DNA of 64,000 bases from HK1 sp965221725 (GTDB lineage: Bacteria; Pseudomonadota; Gammaproteobacteria; HK1): assembly GCA_965221725.1 (NCBI GenBank), contig OZ244909.1, forward strand, positions 62,001 through 126,000, given 5' to 3'. The stretch's first letter is position 1. Each line of letters begins with the position of its first letter. The position numbers were made by a program, and so were the translations under genes. The notes beneath the pieces were generated by a model. The model was not told where the DNA came from, did no database searches, and saw nothing but the letters and a program-made list of their open reading frames with translations. Below, piece by piece: positions 18,936 to 27,318 of this stretch.

Positions 18936-18993
18936 AGTCCGAACCCCGAAGCCCCGCGCTTCATCCGCAGGCAAACGCTAAGGAGAGGACACG

Positions 18994-20244
18994 ATGTCCC
19001 GCATTCCCGGTCGCAACTTCCTGTTCGTCCCCGGTCCCACCAACGTCCCCGATCGGGTCCAGCGCGCCATGGTGGTGGCCATGGAGGATCACCGTTCGTC
19101 GAAGTTTCCGGAGCTGTCCACGAGCGTGCTCGCGGACCTGAAGCGGATCTACCGGACCGAAGAGGGCCGGGTCTTCATCTTCCCGTCGTCGGGCACCGGC
19201 GCCTGGGAAGCGGCGCTGACCAACACGCTCTCTCCCGGGGACCGGTTGCTCGCGGCGCGCCTCGGTCATTTCAGTCACCTGTGGATCGACATGGCCGAAC
19301 GGCTCGGCTTCGTGGTCGAGGTGCTGGAGGTCGACTGGGGCGAGGGGATGCCGCTCCAGCGCGTCGAGGAGGTCCTGCGGGCGGACTCCGGACGTGAAAT
19401 TCGCGGCATCCTCGCCTGCCACAACGAGACCTCGACCGGAGTCACCAACGACATCGGCGCCCTGCGCGCGGTGATGGACGGCTGCAACCACCCCGCGATG
19501 CTGTTCGTGGATGCGGTGAGTTCGCTCGGGAGCATCGACTTCCGCATGGACGAGTGGGGCGTCGATCTCGCGGTGAGCGGCTCCCAGAAGGGACTGATGC
19601 TGCCGGCCGGGCTCGGCATCCTGGCCGCCAGCGACAAGGCCCTGCATTCGATGCAGAGCGCCACGTCGCGCCGCTGCTACTTCGATCTCGCAGACATGAT
19701 TTCCGCCAACGCCACGGGGTATTTCCCCTACACCCCGGCGCTCCCCATGCTCTACGGTCTGCGGGAAAGCCTGAACCTCATCTTCGAGGAGGGGCTCGAT
19801 CTCATCTTCGGGCGCCACCACTACCTGGCCGAAGGCGTGCGCGCCGCCATCACCGAGGGGTGGGGGCTGGCGCTGTGCGCACGCGATCCGGCCCGGTACT
19901 CCGACACGGTCAGCGCGGTGATGGTCCCGGAGGGCACCGACGCCGCCCACGTCATCGACGTCGCCTTCCGGCGCTACAACCTGGCGCTCGGCTCCGGGCT
20001 CTCGAAGGTGGCGGGGAAGCTCTTCCGAATCGGCCACCTCGGCGACCTCAACGAACTCATGCTCATGGGCGCCATCGCGGGTACCGAGATGGCGATGCTC
20101 GATGCGGGCATCGGCGTTACCCCCGGCAGCGGGGTGGCGGCCGCGTCAAACTACTGGCGCAGCAACGACCGGGTGCCGAGGCGCCGGGCCGGCCAGGCCC
20201 AGCAGTACTACGCCGGACACTCCACGGGCACGGTCAGCGGCTGA
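18994..20244 (+). CDS. Serine-glyoxylate-type aminotransferase (class V)
   Basis: This is a PLP-dependent class V aminotransferase of the serine/alanine-glyoxylate family (SgaA/AgxT). The usual reaction is L-serine plus glyoxylate to hydroxypyruvate plus glycine. The 416-residue product starts FVPGPTNVP, characteristic of the family, and has the Schiff-base lysine in SGSQKGLMLPAG and the cofactor aspartate in LFVDAVSSLGS. A strong Shine-Dalgarno (aaggagag) precedes the ATG. It sits alone between crtB and the convergent crtC, with a large palindrome upstream. It is not a standard photosynthesis-cluster gene; a role in glyoxylate/photorespiratory salvage during CO2 fixation is an inference. Confidence 0.88.
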   Translation: MSRIPGRNFLFVPGPTNVPDRVQRAMVVAMEDHRSSKFPELSTSVLADLKRIYRTEEGRVFIFPSSGTGAWEAALTNTLSPGDRLLAARLGHFSHLWIDMAERLGFVVEVLEVDWGEGMPLQRVEEVLRADSGREIRGILACHNETSTGVTNDIGALRAVMDGCNHPAMLFVDAVSSLGSIDFRMDEWGVDLAVSGSQKGLMLPAGLGILAASDKALHSMQSATSRRCYFDLADMISANATGYFPYTPALPMLYGLRESLNLIFEEGLDLIFGRHHYLAEGVRAAITEGWGLALCARDPARYSDTVSAVMVPEGTDAAHVIDVAFRRYNLALGSGLSKVAGKLFRIGHLGDLNELMLMGAIAGTEMAMLDAGIGVTPGSGVAAASNYWRSNDRVPRRRAGQAQQYYAGHSTGTVSG

Positions 20245-20369
20245 CCCGACGGCGCAGGCCCGGCCTTGCGCACGGCAGCGGTGATGCCGATTGCTCTGCT
20301 TGGCGGTCGACCGTCGACAGACGGCAGGTCTGGTCCGATGGTGGCGGCGCCAGCATGGTCGGCCCGGAC

Positions 20370-21314
20370 TCACGACGCCCGCCGCGGGGCTCGGAAGGGC
20401 AGCAGCGCCTGGACCCATCGGCGCTGGAACCCCTGCATCGAAAGGCTTTCGTGCACCATCGCCACCGGTTCTTCGAGCAGCCGGCCATCCAGTACCGAGC
20501 GGGAGTAGAACGGCGTGTCCTCCAGCGTTCTCGTCACCGAAGCCCGGTCCCGTATCCCTGCGCGCGTCTCGCGCGGCATGCGCCAGATCGGGGTGGGTGG
20601 CAGGGTTGTCACCGGCGGGGGATCGAAGCGCCGCGCCTCCCCGTCCTTGCCCACTTCCAGGGCGATGTCCTGCCGGGCGCCGTCGCGGTGCTTCACGTCG
20701 TAGAGGATTGCGGTGCGGTTGCCGCTCAGGTGCGCCCGCGACCAGTTCCAGCTCGCGAAGGCGTTCTCGAGCGGCTCGTCGCCGGCGTTGATGTCCAGGT
20801 AGGCGGGGCCGGACCAGGCGACGTCGGGTTTTTCGATGCAGACTTCGACATGCGCGCACGGTGCCACCGGCCACCAGCGGTGGCGTCCATGCTTGTCCAG
20901 CACGAACGACAGGCCCGTCAACCCGCCGGGGTGGACCACGATCCGTCCCCGTAGCCGGGAGGGTATCGGCACCGTCACCTCGTCCACGTCCACCACCAGG
21001 TTGTCGCCCCACCATCGAAGCGAACTGGGGCCGATGGCCAGATGGGTGGCGGTGCGGACGGTCTGCGCGCGCCCGCGCTCGGTGAGTGCCCAGCGCTTGC
21101 GGCGGCCGTACAGCACCGCGTTGAGGGCGCAGTGATTTTCGGGGTCGCCACGCCCCCGCCGCCGGGCGCGCGCATAGTGCGGCGAGAAGACGCTGCCGAC
21201 GAAAGCGATGAGCGCGAGGCCCCACTTTCCGTCGTCGCTCAGTGCGTCGACGTACCACCAGCAATAGCCGTCGGTCGGAACCTGTCGGTCGAAGGCCGGG
21301 AAGTCGGGGGTCAT
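20370..21314 (-). CDS. crtC: Carotenoid 1,2-hydratase (hydroxyneurosporene synthase)
   Basis: CrtC adds water across the C1-C2 double bond of lycopene or neurosporene, giving rhodopin-type 1-hydroxy carotenoids. The 314-residue product has the family signature near the N terminus (GYCWWYVDALSDDGKWGL), plus VFSPHYARAR and SWNWSRAHLSGNRTAILYD. The ATG at 21314 overlaps the crtD stop (ATGA), so the two are co-transcribed leftward. It converges on the aminotransferase gene across 125 bases with no clear terminator. Confidence 0.93.
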   Translation of the reverse strand: MTPDFPAFDRQVPTDGYCWWYVDALSDDGKWGLALIAFVGSVFSPHYARARRRGRGDPENHCALNAVLYGRRKRWALTERGRAQTVRTATHLAIGPSSLRWWGDNLVVDVDEVTVPIPSRLRGRIVVHPGGLTGLSFVLDKHGRHRWWPVAPCAHVEVCIEKPDVAWSGPAYLDINAGDEPLENAFASWNWSRAHLSGNRTAILYDVKHRDGARQDIALEVGKDGEARRFDPPPVTTLPPTPIWRMPRETRAGIRDRASVTRTLEDTPFYSRSVLDGRLLEEPVAMVHESLSMQGFQRRWVQALLPFRAPRRAS

Positions 21315-22828
21315 CGGGCCGCCATGTCGGTGAGGAACTCCGCGGCGGCAAGTCCGCCCGACAACGCCGCCATCGGCACTCCGGGACCCGGATGCACGCT
21401 TCCTCCGGCGAGATAGAGCCCCGGCACCCGGCTGCGGGCGCCGCAGCGCTCGAACGATGCGCTCCATCCGTGGCACGCGGCGCCATAGAGCGCGCCCCCG
21501 GTGCCGGGGAACCGACTTTCCCAGTCCCACGGCGTCGATACGCGGAGCGCGTCCGGTCGCCGGTCGACGTTCAGGCCGCAGCGGCGCAGGAGATCGAAAG
21601 CCCGGGTTGCGCACTCCGTGACCTCCTGATGGTCATGCGTTCCGCGGTCGCCGACGGCGGGCGCGTTGACGAGGCAGAACAGCCGCTCGGGCCCGTCCGG
21701 GGTCGCCGCGGATTCCATCCGCGCGTCCCGATCCGATGCGCACACGTAGACGGTGGGGGCGCGCGGCAGTCGGCGCCGCCCGAGGATGTCTTCGAACTCG
21801 GAGGCGTAGTTTCGCCCGAAGAAGACGTTGTGGTGGCTCAGCGGGAAGCCGCTGGTCGCGCCGACCAGGCTCCAGGTCACCGCGGACAGCGAGCGACGAT
21901 GCGGCGGGGTCGTGTCGACCGCCTGGCTGACATCCGGCCCGAAGTGCCCCGACGAGAGGGCGGCCACGTCCGCGTTGCACACCACCGCGCGCACGGCAAT
22001 GCGTTCGCGGTCGGCCAGCGTGATGCTGCCGGCTCGCCCTGCCTGCACATCGATCGTGCGCACGTTCGCACCGCACCGAATCCGGGCCCCGAGCCGCTCC
22101 GCCGCCCGGGTGAGCACCGACGCCAGGCGGGTCATCCCCCCCTTGATCGTCCACACCCCCTCGCGCTCCACGTGGGCGATGAGCAGCAGGGTGGCCGGTG
22201 CCTCGTAGGGCGACGATCCGCAATAGGTCGCGTAGCGGGCGAACAACTGGCGGAGTCGCGCATCCCTGAAGTACCGCCCGAGCGTCCGCCACACCGTCGC
22301 ACGGGGACCCAGACGGGCAAGCTCCGCCACGCCGGCGAGGCCTGCGCGCGAGACAAGCTGCACGCGACTCGGGCGCGGCGCCCGGATGAACGCCCCGTCG
22401 AGGGCCTTGTACAGCGCTGCCGTGCGCCGCACGAAGTCCACGTAGCGCCGGGCTTCCTCCCGGCCCGCGAAGCGGCCGATCGCGTCCACCGTTCGATCGA
22501 GTTCCGGGTGGAGGTCCAGCGTGTGCGAATGCCCGTCCCATGCGTGCCGTGCGAGCACCTCGGCCGGGGTCAGGATCAGATCGTCCGGCCACGCCAGGCC
22601 GCAGCGGTCAAAGAGATCCTCGAACACCGAGCGCATCGTGAATACGGTCGGCCCCGCGTCGATCCGGGCCTCGCCCATGGTCTCGCACCGGACCTTGCCC
22701 CCCGTGATCGGCGCCTTTTCGTAGACGACCACCTCGATGCCTCGCGCCGCAATTTCCATCGCCGCCGCGAGGCCGCCGATGCCGGCGCCGATGACCGCGA
22801 CCGGGGCACTGGTGGAATTCGTCTGCAC
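21311..22828 (-). CDS. crtD: 1-hydroxycarotenoid 3,4-desaturase
   Basis: CrtD introduces the C3-C4 double bond into 1-hydroxy carotenoids in the spirilloxanthin pathway. The 505-residue FAD-dependent desaturase starts with the dinucleotide-binding fold VAVIGAGIGGLAAA, has GGKVRCE and DAGPTVFTM early on, and ends with the carotenoid-desaturase motif LYLAGGSVHPGPGVPMA. It is distinguished from CrtI by sequence and by its coupling to crtC. It is transcribed divergently from crtE, across a region carrying PpsR/CrtJ-type operators. Confidence 0.93.
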   Translation of the reverse strand: MQTNSTSAPVAVIGAGIGGLAAAMEIAARGIEVVVYEKAPITGGKVRCETMGEARIDAGPTVFTMRSVFEDLFDRCGLAWPDDLILTPAEVLARHAWDGHSHTLDLHPELDRTVDAIGRFAGREEARRYVDFVRRTAALYKALDGAFIRAPRPSRVQLVSRAGLAGVAELARLGPRATVWRTLGRYFRDARLRQLFARYATYCGSSPYEAPATLLLIAHVEREGVWTIKGGMTRLASVLTRAAERLGARIRCGANVRTIDVQAGRAGSITLADRERIAVRAVVCNADVAALSSGHFGPDVSQAVDTTPPHRRSLSAVTWSLVGATSGFPLSHHNVFFGRNYASEFEDILGRRRLPRAPTVYVCASDRDARMESAATPDGPERLFCLVNAPAVGDRGTHDHQEVTECATRAFDLLRRCGLNVDRRPDALRVSTPWDWESRFPGTGGALYGAACHGWSASFERCGARSRVPGLYLAGGSVHPGPGVPMAALSGGLAAAEFLTDMAAR

Positions 22829-22867
22829 GTCAGCGTCGATCAGGGCGAATCGAGATGAATCCTTGAA

Positions 22868-22911
22868 TGTCTATTCAAGTTTACAGTAGGATTTGTCTCG
22901 ACGAATAGACG
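22868..22911. promoter_or_regulatory. Pair of PpsR/CrtJ-type operators between crtD and crtE
   Basis: The first site (22868-22885) is a perfect TGT-N12-ACA, the consensus of the aerobic photosynthesis repressor PpsR/CrtJ. The second (22894-22911) is TGT-N12-ACG, one mismatch. Exactly 8 bp separate them. The pair also contains the dyad gtctattc/gaatagac. A possible crtE promoter (TTGAAT at 22863, TAGGAT at 22887, 18-bp spacer) overlaps the first site. The arrangement suggests co-repression of both divergent crt operons. The regulator gene itself is not in the window. Confidence 0.85.
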
Positions 22912-22971
22912 CTACGGCATCCATGCGTCACGGCCGAAATGGCCGCGCAGAGGATCATCGGGGGGGAGATC

Positions 22972-23847
22972 ATGACCGCAGCCGAACGTATCGAGAGTGT
23001 CCTGCACGCGGCGCTGGCCGCCGGCGAATCTCCCGACATGCCCCGGAGTCTCGGCCAGGCCATCCGCTACGCCGTGTTTCCTGGGGGTGGGCGCATCCGG
23101 CCCCGGCTCTGCCTGGCGGTGGCCGATGCGTGCGGCGGCTCCGACCACGACATCGTGGACGGGGCGGCGGGCGCACTGGAACTGATTCACTGCGCCTCGC
23201 TCGTGCACGACGATCTGCCGTGCTTCGATGGTGCGGCGCTGCGGCGCGGCAAACCATCGGTGCATCGCGCATTCGGGGAGCGGCTGGCGGTGCTCGCCGG
23301 CGATGCCCTGATCGTGCGGGCGTTCCAGATCCTCGCCGCCGGTGGACGGCGCACTGCCGAGCGTCTTCCGGCCATGATCGCCTGCCTCGGGCAGGCGTCC
23401 GGCACCCCCCACGGCATCGCCGCCGGACAGGCCTGGGAGTGCGAGGCTTCACCGAAACTCGCCGCCTATCATCGGGCGAAGACGGGGGCGCTGTTCCGGG
23501 CCGCGACCACCCTGGGAGCGCTGTCGGCCACCGCCGGTCATCGAGTGGAGGAGTGGGGTCGGCTCGGCGAGCGGCTCGGCGAGGCTTACCAGGTTGCGGA
23601 CGACATCAAGGACATGGCCGCGACCGAGGTCGAGGCCGGCAAGTCGGTAGGGGTCGACCAGGCGCTCGGTCGGCCGAGCGCGGCCTTGCAGTTCGGGCTG
23701 CGCGGCGCCCTCGAACGACTCAACCATCTGGTGGCCGAGGCGCTGGATTCGATTCCCCCCTGTCCGGGGGCGGATGAGTTGCGCGACCTCATCGGACAGG
23801 AACGAGGCCGGCTGGTGCCGGAGCGGATCATCCGTCTGGCCGCTTGA
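22972..23847 (+). CDS. crtE: Geranylgeranyl diphosphate synthase
   Basis: CrtE elongates farnesyl diphosphate to geranylgeranyl diphosphate for carotenoids and the bacteriochlorophyll tail. The 291-residue prenyltransferase has the first aspartate motif in LVHDDLPCFD, the second in YQVADDIKD, and PGGGRIRPRL. The ATG at 22972 follows a ggggggag ribosome-binding site and gives MTAAERIES, matching the usual family start. An ATG at 22939 would add 11 residues and lacks a good site. It diverges from crtD, with crtF downstream. Confidence 0.93.
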   Translation: MTAAERIESVLHAALAAGESPDMPRSLGQAIRYAVFPGGGRIRPRLCLAVADACGGSDHDIVDGAAGALELIHCASLVHDDLPCFDGAALRRGKPSVHRAFGERLAVLAGDALIVRAFQILAAGGRRTAERLPAMIACLGQASGTPHGIAAGQAWECEASPKLAAYHRAKTGALFRAATTLGALSATAGHRVEEWGRLGERLGEAYQVADDIKDMAATEVEAGKSVGVDQALGRPSAALQFGLRGALERLNHLVAEALDSIPPCPGADELRDLIGQERGRLVPERIIRLAA

Positions 23848-23878
23848 GAATCGGACTTCTCGTCAGGTTGCGATCGAA

Positions 23879-23917
23879 GGCTTGCAGATGGTCGGACTTC
23901 CGCTTGCTTCGCAAGCC
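23879..23917 (+). promoter_or_regulatory. Alternative hairpins between crtE and crtF
   Basis: The arm gcaagcc (23911-23917) can pair either with ggcttgc at 23879-23885 or, as a tight stem, with gcttgc at 23902-23907 across a ttc loop. The two pairings are mutually exclusive. A further pair, ggtgaga and tctcacc, lies downstream before the crtF start. These could tune expression of crtF relative to crtE or stabilise crtE mRNA. There is no terminal T-tract, so a strict intrinsic terminator is unlikely. Confidence 0.5.
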
Positions 23918-24013
23918 CTGGCTCGATCGGATCCGTGGCCGCCGCCGTAGGCTGGTGAGACCTCCGGGCCGGCCGGGTACTTCAGGATCTCACCCTCCGC
24001 GGGAATTCGTCGA

Positions 24014-25159
24014 ATGGGCTCGGATGTCGCCGCGTTCGGGGTGCTGAATTCTGCGCGAGGACGCATCACCGCTGCGCGCGACGCGTTGATCGGCAGCCGG
24101 CGCTTCCGGCGCTGGGCCCTGCGCTTTCCCGTCACCCGTCCGTTCGCGCGCCGTCATACGCGCGCGCTGTTCGATCTCTGCGCAGGTTTCGTCTATTCGC
24201 AGGTGCTCCAGGCGACGGTGCAGCTCGACCTTCTCGAGGTGCTCGCTTCGATCGGCCCCGCCCCCGTCGGCCGGATCGCGCAACGGATCGGGCTCGGGGA
24301 CGCCGCCGCTCGGACGCTGCTGCAAGCCGCGGCTTCGCTCGATCTGGTCGATCAGCGTCGGCACGGACACTATGCGCTGGGACCGCTCGGGATCGTGCTC
24401 CGTGACGAGCCCGGGGTCGTGGCGATGGTGCGCCACCACGAGATGTTGTACCGCGACCTCGCCGATCCGGTTGCCCTGCTCCGGGACCGCCGCCCCGAAG
24501 CGGGGGAGCTCGCCCGCTTCTGGACCTACGCGCGCAATCCCGATGCGGGCGCTCTGGACGAGGCGCGGATCTGCGCCTACAGCGACCTGATGGCGCAGTC
24601 GCAGGCGTTCATTGCGGAGGAAGTGCTCGACGCGTACCCCGTGGGGCGCCACCGACGCATGCTCGATGTAGGGGGCGGGCTCGGTGCTTTCCTGGCCGCG
24701 GCGGCAGAGCGCACGCCGGATCTGGAGCTTGCACTGTTCGATCTGCCGGCGGTTGCCGATCGTGCCCGCAATACACTGGGTGACCGTGGCCTGGGTTCGC
24801 GCCTTACCGTCACCGGGGGCGATTTCCGGCGCGATCCGCTCCCGACCGGGGCCGACCTCCTCACTCTGGTGCGGGTCGTGCACGACCACGACGACGATGC
24901 CGCGTTCGCCCTGCTTTGCGCATGTCGGCGTGCGTTGCCCGAGGGCGGGACGCTGCTGCTCGCGGAGCCGATGGCCGATACCGCTGCCGCCCAGCCGATG
25001 GGCCATGCCTACTTCGGGCTCTACCTGCTCGCCATGGGTTCGGGCCGGCCCCGTACCGCCGAAGAGCTTGGCTCGATGCTTCGTCGTGCGGGTTTCGCCC
25101 GAGTCCGGCCCGCGCCGACCCGCTCTCCGCTGCTGGTCAGGGTACTCGTGGCGCGGTGA
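24014..25159 (+). CDS. crtF: Demethylspheroidene/hydroxycarotenoid O-methyltransferase
   Basis: CrtF methylates the C1 hydroxyl of carotenoid intermediates using S-adenosylmethionine, yielding the methoxy groups of spirilloxanthin. The 381-residue product has an N-terminal dimerisation/winged-helix region (VYSQVLQATVQLDLLEVLA) and a C-terminal class I methyltransferase domain with MLDVGGGLGAFLAA (about residues 216-229) and LVRVVHDHDDD. The ATG at 24014 lies 166 bases after crtE, in the standard crtEF order. A GTG nine codons later is possible. Confidence 0.92.
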   Translation: MGSDVAAFGVLNSARGRITAARDALIGSRRFRRWALRFPVTRPFARRHTRALFDLCAGFVYSQVLQATVQLDLLEVLASIGPAPVGRIAQRIGLGDAAARTLLQAAASLDLVDQRRHGHYALGPLGIVLRDEPGVVAMVRHHEMLYRDLADPVALLRDRRPEAGELARFWTYARNPDAGALDEARICAYSDLMAQSQAFIAEEVLDAYPVGRHRRMLDVGGGLGAFLAAAAERTPDLELALFDLPAVADRARNTLGDRGLGSRLTVTGGDFRRDPLPTGADLLTLVRVVHDHDDDAAFALLCACRRALPEGGTLLLAEPMADTAAAQPMGHAYFGLYLLAMGSGRPRTAEELGSMLRRAGFARVRPAPTRSPLLVRVLVAR

Positions 25160-25271
25160 CGGATCGGGGCGGCGGGCTGGCGATGGTTCGTTGATCGGCG
25201 ATTGACTGACCGGCTGGCTGGCGGGCTGGCGGGCCGGGTTGCCGGCTGGCCGATTGATTCGGTCGATCGGC

Positions 25272-25315
25272 TGTCACGATAAATTGACAATCGTATGAGT
25301 CACCGTATACTGACA
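25272..25315 (+). promoter_or_regulatory. bchC promoter with tandem PpsR/CrtJ operators
   Basis: A near-consensus sigma70 promoter is visible: -35 TTGACA at 25284-25289, 16-bp spacer, -10 TATACT at 25306-25311. A perfect TGT-N12-ACA operator (25272-25289) covers the -35. A one-mismatch operator, AGT-N12-ACA (25298-25315), covers the -10. The sites are 8 bp apart, the spacing known for cooperative CrtJ binding at the Rhodobacter capsulatus bchC promoter. This would repress bchCXYZ, and by read-through puf, under oxic conditions. Confidence 0.9.
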
Positions 25316-25360
25316 CTCGTACCTGTCGGCAGTCTCCCGAAGCGTGATCCGAGGCGCGAT

Positions 25361-26311
25361 GTGAACGAAGCGACCGCGGTAGTCCTCGAAAGACCGGGCA
25401 GCATCGATCTGCGGCGAGTGCCGCTGCGTGAGCCCAGTGAGGGTGATGTCGTGGTCGCGGTGCGCTGGAGCGGCATCAGCACCGGGACCGAGCGGCTGCT
25501 CTTCTCCGGCGAGATGCCCTCCTTCCCGGGCATGGGATATCCCCTGGTCCCCGGCTACGAGTCCGTGGGTGAGGTCGTGGAGGCCGGGGCGCATGCGCCG
25601 GTCGGAGTGGGCCAGACCGTGTTCGCGCCCGGCTCGAACGGCTTCGACGGGGTGCGCAGCCTGTTCGGCGGCGCCGCATCGCATCTGGTGCTCGCCGGCG
25701 ACAGGACGATCCCCGTCGATCCGACCCTGGGCCCCCGAGGTGCCCTGTTCGCCCTTGCCGCCACCGCGCATCACGCGCTCGCCGCCCCCGACGCCCGGCC
25801 TCCCGAGCTGATCGTCGGGCACGGGGCGCTCGGGCGGCTGATGGCGCGACTCGCCCTGATCCGGGGCGCCGGTCCGTTGACGGTATGGGACCGGGAAGAG
25901 GCTCGCCGGACCGGCTCGTTTCCGTATCGGGTCGTCGCCGCCGAGGACGATCCGCGCTGCGATTACCGATCCATCTACGACGTGAGCGGGGATCCGGCGC
26001 TCGTCGATGCGCTGATCGGCCGCCTTGCTCCCGGTGGCGGGGGTGAGGTGGTGCTGGCAGGATTCTATGCCCGCCCGGTGCACTTCGACTTCGCCCCTGC
26101 CTTCATTCGCGAGGCGCGCCTGCGCGTCGCCGCCCAGTGGTCGCCGTGCGACATGACTGCGGTCCGCCGCCTCGTGGCGGACGGTGAGCTGAGCCTCGAC
26201 GGTCTCGTGACCCACCGGGCGCCGGCCGCCGAAGCCCCCGCTGCCTACCGGACCGCGTTTGGTGATTCGCAGTGCCTGAAGATGACCCTTGACTGGAGAG
26301 ATGTGCAATGA
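25361..26311 (+). CDS. bchC: 3-hydroxyethyl bacteriochlorophyllide a dehydrogenase
   Basis: BchC oxidises the C3 hydroxyethyl group of bacteriochlorophyllide to the acetyl group of bacteriochlorophyll a. The 316-residue medium-chain dehydrogenase contains WSGISTGTERLLFSGEMP and YPLVPGYESVGEVVEAG. The GTG at 25361 was chosen over an in-frame ATG at 25295 because that ATG precedes the predicted transcription start and lies at the second operator. With GTG the protein begins VNEATAVVLERPG, like its homologues. The bchX ATG overlaps its stop. Confidence 0.93.
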   Translation: MNEATAVVLERPGSIDLRRVPLREPSEGDVVVAVRWSGISTGTERLLFSGEMPSFPGMGYPLVPGYESVGEVVEAGAHAPVGVGQTVFAPGSNGFDGVRSLFGGAASHLVLAGDRTIPVDPTLGPRGALFALAATAHHALAAPDARPPELIVGHGALGRLMARLALIRGAGPLTVWDREEARRTGSFPYRVVAAEDDPRCDYRSIYDVSGDPALVDALIGRLAPGGGGEVVLAGFYARPVHFDFAPAFIREARLRVAAQWSPCDMTAVRRLVADGELSLDGLVTHRAPAAEAPAAYRTAFGDSQCLKMTLDWRDVQ

Positions 26312-27318
26312 GCGCCTCAGCCGCCGCGGTTTCGTTACCGGTCGAAGTGAAGGTCAACGGCCGTTCGCAGCCCGACACCGCAGAGCCCGGGATGTCGTCC
26401 GACGCCGAGGCATCCGGTACCCAGATCGTGGCCATCTACGGCAAGGGCGGGATCGGCAAGAGCTTCACCCTGGCAAACCTCTCCTACATGATGGCGCAGC
26501 AGGGCAAGAAGGTTCTGCTCATCGGCTGCGACCCGAAGAGCGACACCACGTCGCTGCTGTTCGGCGGGCGCGCCTGCCCCACCATCATCGAGACTTCCTC
26601 GCGGATGAAGGAAGCCGGCGACGAGGTCGGGGTGGGTGACGTGTGCTTCAAGCGCGACGGCGTGTTCGCGATGGAGCTCGGCGGCCCGGAGGTCGGCCGC
26701 GGCTGCGGTGGGCGCGGCATCATTCACGGCTTCGAGCTGCTGGAGAAGCTCGGGTTCCACGACTGGGGCTTCGACTACGTGCTGCTCGACTTCCTGGGCG
26801 ACGTCGTATGCGGCGGTTTCGGGCTGCCCATCGCTCGCGACATGTGCCAGAAGGTCATCGTGGTGGGCGCCAACGACCTCCAGTCGCTCTACGTCGCGAA
26901 CAACGTCTGCCGGGCCGTCGATTACTTCCGCAATCTCGGCGGCAACGTCGGCGTCGCGGGCCTCGTGATCAACAAGGACGACGGCAGCGGCGAGGCGCAG
27001 GCATTCGCCGAGGCGGCGGGGATCCCGGTTCTCTCCGCGATTCCGGCCGACGAGGACATTCGCCGCAAGAGCGCGAACTACCAGATCGTGGGCATCCCGG
27101 GCGGACGCTGGGGGCCGCTGTTCGAGGCGCTGGGCACTGCAGTGAGCGACGCCCCGCCCGTGCGCCCCCATCCGCTGGAGCAGGACGAACTGCTGGGGCT
27201 GTTCTCGGGCGATGCGGTGGGCCGCGACGTGGTGCTGGAACCGGCAACGCTCGAGGACATGTGCGGTAGCGCGCACCTCGCGCGCCCGAGCCTCGAAGTG
27301 GTCTACGAGTCGGTGTAG
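26308..27318 (+). CDS. bchX: Chlorophyllide a reductase iron protein BchX
   Basis: BchX is the NifH-like ATPase of chlorophyllide a oxidoreductase, feeding electrons to BchY-BchZ to reduce ring B. The 336-residue product has Walker A GKGGIGKS (about residues 45-52), GCDPKSDTT, and cluster cysteines at about C133 (GRGCGGRG) and C168 (DVVCGGFG). A short variable N-terminal tail precedes the fold. The ATGA overlap with bchC and one-base overlap with bchY indicate a single operon. Confidence 0.95.
   Translation: MSASAAAVSLPVEVKVNGRSQPDTAEPGMSSDAEASGTQIVAIYGKGGIGKSFTLANLSYMMAQQGKKVLLIGCDPKSDTTSLLFGGRACPTIIETSSRMKEAGDEVGVGDVCFKRDGVFAMELGGPEVGRGCGGRGIIHGFELLEKLGFHDWGFDYVLLDFLGDVVCGGFGLPIARDMCQKVIVVGANDLQSLYVANNVCRAVDYFRNLGGNVGVAGLVINKDDGSGEAQAFAEAAGIPVLSAIPADEDIRRKSANYQIVGIPGGRWGPLFEALGTAVSDAPPVRPHPLEQDELLGLFSGDAVGRDVVLEPATLEDMCGSAHLARPSLEVVYESV

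Noticed and set aside
25295..25360. An upstream in-frame ATG for bchC
   Set aside because: It lies at the second PpsR/CrtJ-type operator and upstream of the predicted transcription start. The extra residues are not typical of BchC.
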